Assembly (NCBI GenBank): GCA_020024595.1
Contig: JAHHTO010000063.1
Location: 1-13,198, forward strand
Source: Schaedlerella sp.
Lineage (GTDB): Bacteria; Bacillota; Clostridia; Lachnospirales; Lachnospiraceae
Length of the DNA: 13,198 nt
Direction: 5' to 3'
Both the position numbers and the translations under genes were made by a program. Of this stretch, positions 1 to 6,932 are shown one piece after another; the first letter of the stretch is position 1, and each line of letters begins with the position of its first letter. The notes under the pieces were generated by a model, which saw only the letters and a list, made by a program, of their open reading frames with translations, was not told the origin of the DNA and ran no database searches.

Positions 1-561
1 TAATTCTTCTGGCAGCATTGGAAAAGGCTTATTTTCCAGACTATCTGCCAACTGACAGCGAAGATTTCTATACGTCAGATTTTTGCCTGCCTCAATGAAA
101 TAAGGCTTGATCTTTTCATCATCGCACCAGAGTATCTTCTTCAGTGTTTTTCCTTTTGACCAGTACAGACTTTTCATAGCCAAATACAAAAATGGCGTCA
201 TGATACAACGGGTCATTTTGCCAATTTGAACAAACTGTCCTCCATCGAAAAATACATGTCCCACCGTAATCTTCGATCGTGTCAAAAAAGCCATTGCAAG
301 ATCTGCTCCTATGGAGGAGGCAACGATCAAAACAAGATTTTTTATTCCCTGTTCTCGAAGAAAGTTTTCAATCTGCCGGATTTCGTCAGTCTTACCAAGA
401 TACTTTTGATCTGCGCAATATACAGTCGAAGTAGGCATAATGCAATAATATTGTTCTTTCAAGAAATCTGCTACCGGAATATAGCTGCTACCAGTTACAC
501 CCATCGCATGAAAAAATAATATTGCCGGATTTGATTTATTTCCCATCGTATGAAAAATCAT
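1..561 (-). CDS. alpha/beta hydrolase, partial (3' end beyond window)
   Basis: The reading frame is open from an ATG at 561 to the window edge (187 codons, no stop), so the C-terminus is missing. The start follows a GAGGAGAG ribosome binding site. Residues 13–25 (AILFFHAMGVTGS) fit the first core strand and oxyanion-hole loop of an alpha/beta hydrolase. Residues 81–85 (ASSIG) fit the nucleophile elbow (small-x-Ser-x-Gly), making Ser83 the likely nucleophile. A DGG at 106–108 follows the next strand. The catalytic His would lie outside the window. The substrate cannot be told; family members are esterases, lipases or peptidases, and no signal peptide is seen, so it is probably cytoplasmic. It starts 53 nt after the Na+/Pi cotransporter gene, with no convincing promoter or terminator between, so co-transcription is possible. 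Confidence 0.75.
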   Translation of the reverse strand, partial: MIFHTMGNKSNPAILFFHAMGVTGSSYIPVADFLKEQYYCIMPTSTVYCADQKYLGKTDEIRQIENFLREQGIKNLVLIVASSIGADLAMAFLTRSKITVGHVFFDGGQFVQIGKMTRCIMTPFLYLAMKSLYWSKGKTLKKILWCDDEKIKPYFIEAGKNLTYRNLRCQLADSLENKPFPMLPEEL

Positions 562-614
562 AATGACACTCTCCTCTTCAAACATTCATAAATTATAGTC
601 AAGCCCGCCGCGTG

Positions 615-2246
615 TTACCTGTATGCAATCTCATTGTACAACTGTGCCACATTTAACGCATAATCACCGATCCGCTCGAAGTCTGTTAACAGCTCTGAAA
701 ACATAATTCCTGCCTCCGCCTTACATTCTCCCTTCTTTACACGTTTAATTTGACGTTTCAGATACTTTTTCTGCATATGATCAATTTCTTTTTCACCTTC
801 TTCTACCTTAGTTAAAATCACTCGAGACTGTGCAATATCTGAAAATTCCAATACTTCCAAAGTTTGTGCACAAATTTCTTTCATTTTTACAATTTCTTCT
901 TTCGCCCCATCTGAAAGTACAACATTCCATTTCTTCATAAATTTTGTATATTCTGCAATGTTCATAGCATGATCACCGATCCGCTCAATATTACTGATCA
1001 TCATATAATACCCATTAATGCTTCTGCTGTCCTTCTCTGACATCTCTACAGACATCAAACCCACAATATATCTTGCAATCTCGCCATTCAGATAATCAAT
1101 ATAATCTTCTCTTGTCTGAATCTTTTCTAACACCTCGCCATTTCCTGACAAAACCGCATCATAACTCGCTGCCACATTCTTTTTCACTTTCTCTAACATA
1201 CGTCCAACTTCACGTTCAATCTGAGATAGTACGACTGCCGTATGACCTACCGGATAGTTGCTCTCAAACGGGCGAATATACATCAGCTTCTGTACAGTCT
1301 CTTCTTCCTGATCATTATCCGGCAAGATCTTTATTGCAAACTGTGCTAGAATATTTCCAAACGGAAGCAAAAACAATGTTGTAACAATATTAAATATCGT
1401 ATGCGTATTGGCAATCTGCGCCACCGGATCCGCATTCAAGGTTTCCATCCAACTTACAAATGGCGTAATCATACACACAATCGTAAAAACAATCGTTCCA
1501 ATCATATTAAAAGTCAAATGAATAACCGTTGTTCTCTTTGCATTTGTCTTAGTTCCAATCGATGCCAGTACTGCAGTAATACAAGTACCGATATTCTGAC
1601 CAAACAATACATACACCGCACTGGAAAGTGGAATCATTCCTGTTGCAGCAAGTGCCTGTAGAATACCGACAGATGCTGATGAAGATTGTATAATCGCTGT
1701 AAAAGCAGCTCCGACCAGAATTCCGATCAGCGGATTGGAGAAGTTTGTCATAAAACGCATGAACATTTCCGATTCCCGCAGCGGAGCCATCGATGCACTC
1801 ATCATATCCATACCAATAAAGAGCACTCCAAGGCCTGCAAAAATTGCAGCAATATGACGTGCCTGCTCACTCTTCATAAACAGAATGCAGGCAACACCTA
1901 AAAATGCGATCAATGGTGCAATTGCTCCCATATCCAGCGCTATCAACTGACCGGTAATCGTTGTACCGACATTCGCCCCCATAATAATCCATACCGCCTG
2001 ATTCAATGTCATCAGACCAGAATTTACAAATCCAACCACCATTACAGTCGTTGCAGAAGAAGACTGAATGACTGCTGTAATTGCCGCACCTACGATAACC
2101 GCTTTAAGACGATTTGAAGTCAGTTTTTCCAGAATCTGTTTCATTTTGTTTCCGGCTGCCGCCTCCAGACCGCTACTCATCATCTGCATGCCATACAAAA
2201 AGAGTGCCAAGCCTCCAAGCAATGATAAAATATCACTTATCTCCAT
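615..2246 (-). CDS. Na+/phosphate cotransporter family protein with PhoU-like C-terminal domain
   Basis: A 543-aa polytopic membrane protein of the Na/Pi cotransporter (NptA/YjbB-like) family. The N-terminal ~305 residues are hydrophobic and hold the two family repeats, each with the QSSSA signature (61–65 and 187–191), plus the paired GANVGTT (90–96) and GQNIGTC loops. Residues ~335–543 form a soluble helical PhoU-like region with two repeats marked by ERIGDHAMN (421–429) and ERIGDYALN (524–532). Family role: sodium-coupled phosphate movement across the cytoplasmic membrane, the PhoU-like part probably sensing or gating. Length is normal for the two-domain form. The ATG follows an AGGAGAG ribosome binding site. 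The upstream region holds a candidate Pho box and a hairpin described separately. The alpha/beta hydrolase gene follows by 53 nt. Confidence 0.92.
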   Translation of the reverse strand: MEISDILSLLGGLALFLYGMQMMSSGLEAAAGNKMKQILEKLTSNRLKAVIVGAAITAVIQSSSATTVMVVGFVNSGLMTLNQAVWIIMGANVGTTITGQLIALDMGAIAPLIAFLGVACILFMKSEQARHIAAIFAGLGVLFIGMDMMSASMAPLRESEMFMRFMTNFSNPLIGILVGAAFTAIIQSSSASVGILQALAATGMIPLSSAVYVLFGQNIGTCITAVLASIGTKTNAKRTTVIHLTFNMIGTIVFTIVCMITPFVSWMETLNADPVAQIANTHTIFNIVTTLFLLPFGNILAQFAIKILPDNDQEEETVQKLMYIRPFESNYPVGHTAVVLSQIEREVGRMLEKVKKNVAASYDAVLSGNGEVLEKIQTREDYIDYLNGEIARYIVGLMSVEMSEKDSRSINGYYMMISNIERIGDHAMNIAEYTKFMKKWNVVLSDGAKEEIVKMKEICAQTLEVLEFSDIAQSRVILTKVEEGEKEIDHMQKKYLKRQIKRVKKGECKAEAGIMFSELLTDFERIGDYALNVAQLYNEIAYR

Positions 2247-2342
2247 ATTCTTTTTTCTCTCCTGTTTGAAATTATTTTATTTCTTTTATTGTTTATTCGT
2301 GACCATTTAGCCATATAAATTTACGATAAATCATCACAAAAA

Positions 2343-2369
2343 TCCCGCAGGAATCCTCGACCCGCGGGA
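2343..2369 (-). terminator. rho-independent terminator after hydA
   Basis: On the minus strand TCCCGC (2369–2364) pairs with GCGGGA (2348–2343). An inner AGG/CCT extends the 3' side of the stem, leaving a 6-nt bulge on the 5' side. An ATTTTTG tract follows. It lies about 93 nt after the hydA stop. It also lies just downstream of the putative -10 at 2383–2378, so it may sit at the 5' end of the Na+/Pi cotransporter transcript. Confidence 0.7.
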
Positions 2370-2377
2370 CACATTTT

Positions 2378-2454
2378 ATCATAGCTTTACACAAACTTAA
2401 ACAGGATTTCCAATGATTTAACTCTGATTTTACCTAGATTTAACATTGGGTTAA
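2378..2454 (-). promoter_or_regulatory. candidate Pho box array and -10 for the Na+/Pi cotransporter gene
   Basis: Reading the minus strand, TTAACC (2454–2449), TTAAAT (2443–2438), TAAAAT (2432–2427) and TTAAAT (2421–2416) begin exactly 11 bp apart with 5-bp spacers; a weaker GAAATC (2410–2405) continues the phase. This spacing matches the Gram-positive PhoP binding pattern of four TTAACA-like direct repeats separated by 5 bp. A -10-like TATGAT lies at 2383–2378 with no recognisable -35, as expected of an activator-dependent promoter. The repeats diverge from the Bacillus consensus (TTAAAT rather than TTAACA), so the identification rests on phasing and on the phosphate-related gene downstream. 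A weak alternative promoter is TTGTGA–16–TATATG (2339–2312). Confidence 0.5.
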
Positions 2455-2461
2455 AAACCAT

Positions 2462-3856
2462 CTACACGTCCAAATACGGCTTTCTGTGAATAAATCTTCC
2501 GGCACCTTTTTCACCCACAAATGTATGATCCTTCACAAGTATATTTCCTCTTTGCATAACCAGTTCAATCTCTCCTTGAATCTCTTTCCCTTCATACATC
2601 GTATAATCCACAGCTCCATGCATTCTGTCATGAGTCAATACATACGATACATTCGGATTTAAAATAACCATATCTGCATCTGCTCCCGGACAAATATCTC
2701 CTTTTTCCGGAGCCAGACCATAGATTCTGCAAGGATTCGTACATGCTGCCTCCACAAGACGCTGCAAAGTGATCCTCCCCTTTTTCACACCTTCAGAAAA
2801 CAGAATCGAAAATCGCTCTTCCACTCCCGGAGCCCCATTTGGACAGCAGGTAAAATCATCCTTTCCCATTTGTTTTTCTTTTCCATAATTAAATGGGCAG
2901 TGATCTGTCGCCACAACTTGAATGGTTCCATCTGCGAGCCCCTCCCAGAGCGCATCACAGTCCGCCTGCGTCCGAAGCGGCGGGGACATAATGTACTTCA
3001 AACCATCTTGATCCAGATATCGTTCCTCTGTCAATGTCAGATACTGTGGGCAGGTCTCCACAAAAATATTTTTTTGTCCGTTATTTCTGGCTATGCGGAC
3101 AGCCTCCAGACTTTCTTTACAAGAAAGATGTACAATATAAACAGGAGCATCTCCTGCCATTCTTGCCAGACGCAATACACGCTCTACCGCTTCTGCTTCC
3201 ACGGCATTTGGACGGCTCTTTGCGTGATAAATCGGAGAAAGATTTCCCTTCTCACGGTTCTCTCTTTTCAGAAATTCTGTTACCTCATGGTTCTCACAGT
3301 GAAATGCAGTAATCCCATGAATCTCTTTCATCTTCCGAAGCGTCTGTAAAATCTCCGCATCATTCATCTTGTAATTATATGTCATGTATAATTTCACACT
3401 CGGAATCCCGTCTTTCATCATCGTTTTTAATTCAGCCAGAATTGCATCATCCAGATGTTGCATCGTTCCGTGAAATCCATAATCAATAACCGCTTTTCCA
3501 CCTGCCAATTTCTCGTACTCATGAAACATATAATGAAGGGGAATTCCTGACGGTCCAAATGCCATATGATCCACAATAGATGTTGTTCCACCGCATACAG
3601 CAGCCACCGTTCCATCATAGAAATCATCCACCGCACGAGAGATTCCAACATCCAGATCCATATGGGTATGTACATCAACTGCTCCTGGGAATACATATTT
3701 CCCGGTCGCATCAATTACCTGAAGTTCTTCATGTGTACAGAAGCCCTGTTCCTTAATTGTTCCGATACACACGATCTTCTCTCCATCAATCAGAATATCC
3801 GCCGGAAAACTGCCGCCTGATGTCACAACAGTTCCATTTTTAATCACTGTTTTCAT
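2462..3856 (-). CDS. hydA: dihydropyrimidinase / D-hydantoinase
   Basis: A 464-aa cyclic amidohydrolase of normal length for the hydantoinase/dihydropyrimidinase group. It hydrolyses the ring of dihydropyrimidines or 5-substituted hydantoins to N-carbamoyl amino acids, in the cytoplasm. All expected active-site residues are visible: HxH at 63/65 (DVHTHMD), the metal-bridging carbamylated Lys155 in SVKLYMTYN with Tyr160, His186 (FHCEN), His243 (VHLSC) and Asp318 (ATDHCPF), giving a binuclear metal centre. ATG at 3856 follows a GGAGGTG ribosome binding site. It has its own sigma-A promoter and a structured leader, so it is probably monocistronic, ending at the hairpin at 2343–2369. Hydantoinases of this type also occur in clostridial purine-degradation clusters, but none of those partner genes is in the window, so the substrate is open. 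Confidence 0.93.
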   Translation of the reverse strand: MKTVIKNGTVVTSGGSFPADILIDGEKIVCIGTIKEQGFCTHEELQVIDATGKYVFPGAVDVHTHMDLDVGISRAVDDFYDGTVAAVCGGTTSIVDHMAFGPSGIPLHYMFHEYEKLAGGKAVIDYGFHGTMQHLDDAILAELKTMMKDGIPSVKLYMTYNYKMNDAEILQTLRKMKEIHGITAFHCENHEVTEFLKRENREKGNLSPIYHAKSRPNAVEAEAVERVLRLARMAGDAPVYIVHLSCKESLEAVRIARNNGQKNIFVETCPQYLTLTEERYLDQDGLKYIMSPPLRTQADCDALWEGLADGTIQVVATDHCPFNYGKEKQMGKDDFTCCPNGAPGVEERFSILFSEGVKKGRITLQRLVEAACTNPCRIYGLAPEKGDICPGADADMVILNPNVSYVLTHDRMHGAVDYTMYEGKEIQGEIELVMQRGNILVKDHTFVGEKGAGRFIHRKPYLDV

Positions 3857-3885
3857 ACTCGTTTCACCTCCGAACTATGATTTTT

Positions 3886-3953
3886 GTTCTTATCTGCTGT
3901 TTTATTCTCCGAAACTATACAAGCCTTCCTTACAATCCGTGTAAAATAAGAAC
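3886..3953 (-). ncRNA. structured 5' leader of hydA (possible riboswitch, class not recognised)
   Basis: In the minus-strand leader GTTCTTAT (3953–3946) is perfectly complementary to ATAAGAAC (3893–3886); a G·U and a U-A pair extend the stem to 10 pairs. The enclosed ~48 nt can form two small hairpins, TTAC–7-nt loop–GTAA and GTTTC…AAAC, giving a three-way-junction-like fold of about 68 nt. It starts within ~8 nt of the predicted transcription start and ends 29 nt before the hydA ATG. The conserved cores of purine, PreQ1 and guanidine riboswitches were not recognised. There is no terminator in the leader, so any control would be on translation. Confidence 0.35.
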
Positions 3954-3966
3954 TTTCCTAATTGAA

Positions 3967-3995
3967 AGTATACGATTGTTCAGGAAGTTCGTCAA
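3967..3995 (-). promoter_or_regulatory. sigma-A promoter of hydA
   Basis: Minus strand: TTGACG (3995–3990), a 17-bp spacer, then TATACT (3972–3967). Both hexamers match 5 of 6 consensus bases. Transcription would start near 3960, giving a leader of about 104 nt. Confidence 0.75.
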
Positions 3996-4013
3996 GATAA
4001 GGTTCACACAGAA

Positions 4014-4048
4014 AAACCAGTCGAAAATTTTACTTTTCCGACTGGTTT
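4014..4048 (-). terminator. rho-independent terminator after the SPFH/RHH gene pair
   Basis: AAACCAGTCG (4014–4023) and CGACTGGTTT (4039–4048) form a perfect 10-bp inverted repeat, extended inward by AAAA/TTTT with one bulged base. On the minus strand the stem runs into a TTTTTC tract. It lies 27 nt beyond the stop of the ribbon-helix-helix gene. Confidence 0.85.
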
Positions 4049-4074
4049 CTGTCATTTTTCATGCTCAATTCTAA

Positions 4075-4278
4075 TTACTCAATATCCAACTCCGGAGGTT
4101 CATCCAGATGCTCAGATACATATTTTCCATTCTTTTTCCGTTGTCTTACACATTCAGTCAATAAGTATTCAATCTGTCCATTCACTGAACGGAAATCATC
4201 TTCTGCCCAGGCTGCAATGGCATCGTATAATTTTGCAGACAACCGAAGGGGAACTTGTTTCTTTTTCTGTTCAGCCAT
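4075..4278 (-). CDS. small Arc-like ribbon-helix-helix protein
   Basis: A 67-aa protein with the Arc-type ribbon-helix-helix pattern: a short strand QVPLRLSAKLYDAI (residues 8–21) followed by two helices containing SVNGQIEYLLTECVRQR (31–47). The last ~20 residues are acidic (HLDEPPELDIE). Proteins of this fold usually bind DNA as dimers and often act as autorepressors or antitoxins. Its ATG is separated by a single base from the TGA of the upstream SPFH gene, so the two are almost certainly translationally coupled and functionally linked. No toxin gene is adjacent, so an antitoxin role is not supported. The target is unknown; the inverted repeat over the SPFH promoter (5317–5378) is a reasonable candidate operator, by inference only. 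Confidence 0.8.
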   Translation of the reverse strand: MAEQKKKQVPLRLSAKLYDAIAAWAEDDFRSVNGQIEYLLTECVRQRKKNGKYVSEHLDEPPELDIE

Positions 4279-4279
4279 A

Positions 4280-5302
4280 TCAATACAAGCTTCCTGAATT
4301 TACAATTGGCTGGGCATCTCGGTTGCCACACAAAACAACCAACAGATTGGATACCATAGCAGCCTTTCTCTCTTCGTCAAGTTCCACTACCCCATTCTCA
4401 TTCAAACGGTTTAGAGCCATCTCTACCATTCCGACTGCGCCGTCTACAATCATCTTTCTTGCATCAATAATTGCAGATGCCTGCTGACGCTGTAGCATTA
4501 CTGCCGCAATCTCCGGTGCATAAGCAAGATATGTAATCCGTGCTTCTAGAATCTCAAGGCCTGCTTCACCAACTTTTTGCTGAATCTCATCTTTAATCCT
4601 TGTGGCTACAATCTCACTAGAACCACGCAGGCTTCCATCATCTGCCTGTCCGTCTCCTGTCGTATCCACATTGGGAGCCACATCATACGGATAAAGGCGA
4701 ACAATATTACGCAATGCAGTATCACACTGGAGGGAAAGGTATTCCTTGTAGTTATCCACATTGAATACTGCCTTAGATGTATCTACAACTCTCCACATAA
4801 CCGCAATCCCAATCTCCACCGGATTGCCCAGACAATCATTGATTTTCTGACGGCTGTTATTCAGTGTCATAATTTTCAGAGAAATCTTCTTTCCTAAATC
4901 TCCTGCGTTGTTTTCCATCCCAGTCAGTGAAAAAGAAAAAGCAGGCTTTCTTGCACGGTTATCCACATCCCCACTCTGATTCAAATGAGTTGCTGCTGCA
5001 GGATTCACGCTGGAACAGAATGGATTTACAAAATAAAACCCCTCTCCTTTTACTGTTCCGACATATTTTCCGAATAATGTAAGAACCAGTGCCTCCTGTG
5101 GCTTCAAAATCCGCAGTCCGCAATACGGAACCCATCCGATACACAGCCAGATAATACTCAAGATCAATAAGACCGGTCCCCCATTCTTTTCCAGTAATAT
5201 TCCTCCGAAAATGCATCCTACGATAGCTGTAAGATACAACAGTGTTGTCAGAACTAATACCCGCATTCCATGTTTCTTATTTTGTAAAATTTTCTCTTTC
5301 AT
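4280..5302 (-). CDS. SPFH/band-7 domain membrane protein
   Basis: A 340-aa protein with two N-terminal membrane spans (about 13–36 and 42–61). An SPFH/band-7 domain starts at LRILKPQEALVLTLFGKY (63–80) and includes GEGFYFVNPF (87–96) and the helical AAVMLQRQQASAIIDARKMIVDG segment. SPFH proteins (stomatin, prohibitin, flotillin) oligomerise at the membrane and organise microdomains or control membrane proteases; which of these applies here is not shown by sequence. ATG at 5302 follows AAGGAGGG with good spacing. It is the first gene of a pair with the ribbon-helix-helix gene, driven by the promoter at 5348–5376 and ended by the hairpin at 4014–4048. The pairing of a scaffold protein with a DNA-binding protein is the notable part. 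Confidence 0.88.
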   Translation of the reverse strand: MKEKILQNKKHGMRVLVLTTLLYLTAIVGCIFGGILLEKNGGPVLLILSIIWLCIGWVPYCGLRILKPQEALVLTLFGKYVGTVKGEGFYFVNPFCSSVNPAAATHLNQSGDVDNRARKPAFSFSLTGMENNAGDLGKKISLKIMTLNNSRQKINDCLGNPVEIGIAVMWRVVDTSKAVFNVDNYKEYLSLQCDTALRNIVRLYPYDVAPNVDTTGDGQADDGSLRGSSEIVATRIKDEIQQKVGEAGLEILEARITYLAYAPEIAAVMLQRQQASAIIDARKMIVDGAVGMVEMALNRLNENGVVELDEERKAAMVSNLLVVLCGNRDAQPIVNSGSLY

Positions 5303-5316
5303 AGAATATCCCTCCT

Positions 5317-5378
5317 TATTTACAAAAGAACTCTTTTTGATATCATTATAATATCACTTTGTTTCTATTTTGTAAATA
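5317..5378. repeat. 11-bp inverted repeat spanning the SPFH promoter
   Basis: TATTTACAAAA (5317–5327) and TTTTGTAAATA (5368–5378) are exact reverse complements, 40 bp apart. One arm contains the -35 hexamer and the other abuts the ribosome binding site of the SPFH gene. A third, partial copy (TTTTGTAAAA, 5280–5289) lies in the first codons. The layout suits a looped repressor operator or an RNA stem in the transcript. Confidence 0.5.
5348..5376 (-). promoter_or_regulatory. promoter of the SPFH–RHH operon
   Basis: Minus strand: TTTACA (5376–5371), 17-bp spacer, TATTAT (5353–5348), each 5 of 6 to consensus. An overlapping TATAAT lies 3 bp downstream but with a 20-bp spacer. Confidence 0.65.
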
Positions 5379-5397
5379 CATGATCTGACTTTTTCCA

Positions 5398-6132
5398 TCA
5401 ATCCAAAATCTTTCCGTCGATAGAAATTGTAGTCACCTGCCAGGGGATAAATTTTCCGCTATCCTGCAAAGCCTTCTTCACAGCCATCTCCAAGCCCCCA
5501 CAACACGGGACCTCCATACGCAGCACTGTTACACTCTTGATATCATTTTGCGCAATGATCTGAGTGAGCTTATCGCTGTAATCCACATCATCCAGCTTTG
5601 GACAACCAATCAACGTTATCTTTCCTTTCATGAATTCTTGATGCACATTCGCATATGCATAAGCAGTACAATCTGCTGCTATCAGTAATTTTGCTCCCTC
5701 GAAGTACGGAGCATTTATCGGAACGAGCTTTATCTGACATGGCCACTGTCCAAGTTGAGATTCGATCGGGCGCATTCCTGTCATTTGTTGTAGTTCTGCA
5801 TGCCCAGCCTCTTCCTGTTTACGGTTCAACTGTCGCATCTGCTGTCCCGGACATCCTGAAAATCCCCGCTGTTCTCTTCCTAATCTTTCTTCTTTTTCTT
5901 TCTTATTCGCCATGACTGCCTGTTCATCATAAGGCGCCGCTTCTCTTTCTACAAATGTAATCGCCCCCGTCGGGCACTCCGGCAGACAATCACCCAACCC
6001 ATCACAATAATCATCACGAAGGAGTCTCGCCTTTCCGTCAACCATACCAATGGCTCCTTCATGACATGCTGCCGCACAGGCGCCGCAGCCATTACACTTA
6101 TTCTCATCAATCTCAATAATTCTTCTTATCAT
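5398..6132 (-). CDS. 4Fe-4S dicluster-type ferredoxin-domain protein
   Basis: About 244 aa. The N-terminal domain carries CNGCGACAAAC, a full CxxCxxCxxxC motif, and a second motif CDGLGDCLPECP in which Leu stands where the second Cys is expected. The remaining ~170 residues hold further cysteines in GCPG, WPC, ADC, GCPKLDD and PCCGG contexts, which could bind another cluster or a thiol. The frame stays open upstream to 6207, but GGAGGA (6147–6142) lies before two close ATGs. The ATG at 6132 (9-nt spacing) is chosen over 6138 (3-nt spacing); the upstream extension MIIIYSACK… has no ribosome binding site. Fe-S proteins of this kind are commonly found beside Crp/Fnr regulators in clostridia, as here. 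A redox or nitrosative-stress role is inference; the electron partner is unknown. Confidence 0.85.
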   Translation of the reverse strand: MIRRIIEIDENKCNGCGACAAACHEGAIGMVDGKARLLRDDYCDGLGDCLPECPTGAITFVEREAAPYDEQAVMANKKEKEERLGREQRGFSGCPGQQMRQLNRKQEEAGHAELQQMTGMRPIESQLGQWPCQIKLVPINAPYFEGAKLLIAADCTAYAYANVHQEFMKGKITLIGCPKLDDVDYSDKLTQIIAQNDIKSVTVLRMEVPCCGGLEMAVKKALQDSGKFIPWQVTTISIDGKILD

Positions 6133-6174
6133 AATCATCCATCCTCCAATAAAAATAAATTCGTACAATGTTTC

Positions 6175-6204
6175 TTGCATCTTACAAGCAGAGTATATTA
6201 TAAT
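6175..6204 (+). promoter_or_regulatory. promoter of the Crp/Fnr-family regulator gene
   Basis: TTGCAT (6175–6180), 18-bp spacer, perfect TATAAT (6199–6204). The start would be near 6211, placing the palindrome at 6220–6233 within the leader, a position suited to autorepression. The -35 is weak. Confidence 0.5.
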
Positions 6205-6233
6205 CAAAATATAAATTCGGTGGTTATAACCAC
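6192..6233 (-). promoter_or_regulatory. 14-bp palindromic operator and -10 for the 4Fe-4S gene
   Basis: GTGGTTATAACCAC (6220–6233) is a perfect palindrome between the divergent genes. On the minus strand TATACT (6197–6192) predicts a start at ~6185, so the palindrome centre (6226.5) falls at -41.5, the usual class II position for Crp/Fnr activators, and there is no -35 hexamer. An overlapping TATAAT at 6202–6197 would put the centre near -36.5. The adjacent Crp/Fnr protein is the natural ligand by inference. Confidence 0.6.
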
Positions 6234-6248
6234 AGAAAAGAGGATTTT

Positions 6249-6902
6249 ATGAAAAATTTGCAGACACCTTTATTTTTAAATATTGATGAGAACGAATGGA
6301 ACGATATGAACAACTGTGGATGCATGAGGCAACAGCATTTTCCCAAAAATACAGTAATCTTCCACATGGGAGATTTCATTCGCGAGATCGGTATTGTTCT
6401 GTCCGGGACCGTGAATATCGAAAATATAGATCTTTGGGGAAACAAAAGTCTTCTGAGCAGTATTTCACCGGGTCAACTCTTCGCAGAATCCTACGTACTT
6501 TGTCAGGAACCGATTATGGTCAATGCAGTAACCGCTGAACCGGCAGAGATTTTGTTCCTGAATCTGGAACTTATTACAAATACACCTTTTTCCACCAAAA
6601 CCTGGTATCCAAAAATCATAAAAAACATGCTGCAAATTTCCCTTCACAAGAACTTAACCCTTGCAAACCGTATCTTTTGTACCACTCCCAAAACCATCCG
6701 CGGACGTCTGTTTATTTACCTGTCTGAAGAAGCCTCCAAAGCTGGAAGTACTACCTTTCAAATTCCACTGAGCCGTCAGGAACTTGCTGATTATCTCAAT
6801 CTGGATCGAAGTGCCCTTTCTAAAGAGCTGGGAAAAATGCGGGATGAAGGGATTCTGGAATTCCGTAAAAATCAATTTACTCTTTTCTCAACCTCCATTT
6901 GA
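6249..6902 (+). CDS. Crp/Fnr-family transcriptional regulator
   Basis: A 217-aa protein of typical family length. Residues ~15–125 form the cyclic-nucleotide-binding-like beta-roll, with GDFIREIGIVLSGTVNI (41–57) and SPGQLFAESYVL (73–84). Residues ~145–215 form a winged helix-turn-helix, with SRQELADYLNLDRSALSKEL (175–194) as the reading head. The four-cysteine cluster of classic Fnr is absent; Cys23 and Cys25 lie near the N-terminus. ATG follows AGAGGA. It is divergent from the 4Fe-4S gene across a perfect palindrome, so it probably activates that gene and controls itself. Its effector is unknown. Its last six codons and TGA lie inside the 23-bp direct repeat that bounds the downstream cassette, so the extreme C-terminus could have been rewritten by the insertion event. 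Confidence 0.9.
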   Translation: MKNLQTPLFLNIDENEWNDMNNCGCMRQQHFPKNTVIFHMGDFIREIGIVLSGTVNIENIDLWGNKSLLSSISPGQLFAESYVLCQEPIMVNAVTAEPAEILFLNLELITNTPFSTKTWYPKIIKNMLQISLHKNLTLANRIFCTTPKTIRGRLFIYLSEEASKAGSTTFQIPLSRQELADYLNLDRSALSKELGKMRDEGILEFRKNQFTLFSTSI

Positions 6903-6906
6903 ATCA
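6884..6906. repeat. left copy of 23-bp direct repeat (putative attachment-site core)
   Basis: Positions 6884–6906 are identical to 8352–8374. This copy contains the final codons and TGA stop of the Crp/Fnr gene. The final A may be chance, since at the other copy it can belong to the insertion sequence tip, leaving 22 bp. Confidence 0.85.
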
Positions 6907-6932
6907 TTAGAGATATTATCTAATTATTTATA

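Noticed and set aside
226..519. Plus-strand open frame of 97 codons
   Set aside because: It lies wholly antisense to the alpha/beta hydrolase frame, has no ribosome binding site, and its product is low-complexity and unlike any family.
3886..3953. Purine, PreQ1 or guanidine riboswitch upstream of hydA
   Set aside because: The overall topology is suggestive, but the conserved core sequences of these classes are not present.
4075..5302. Toxin–antitoxin system formed by the RHH protein and its neighbour
   Set aside because: The partner is an SPFH membrane scaffold, not a toxin family, and no other small toxin-like gene adjoins.
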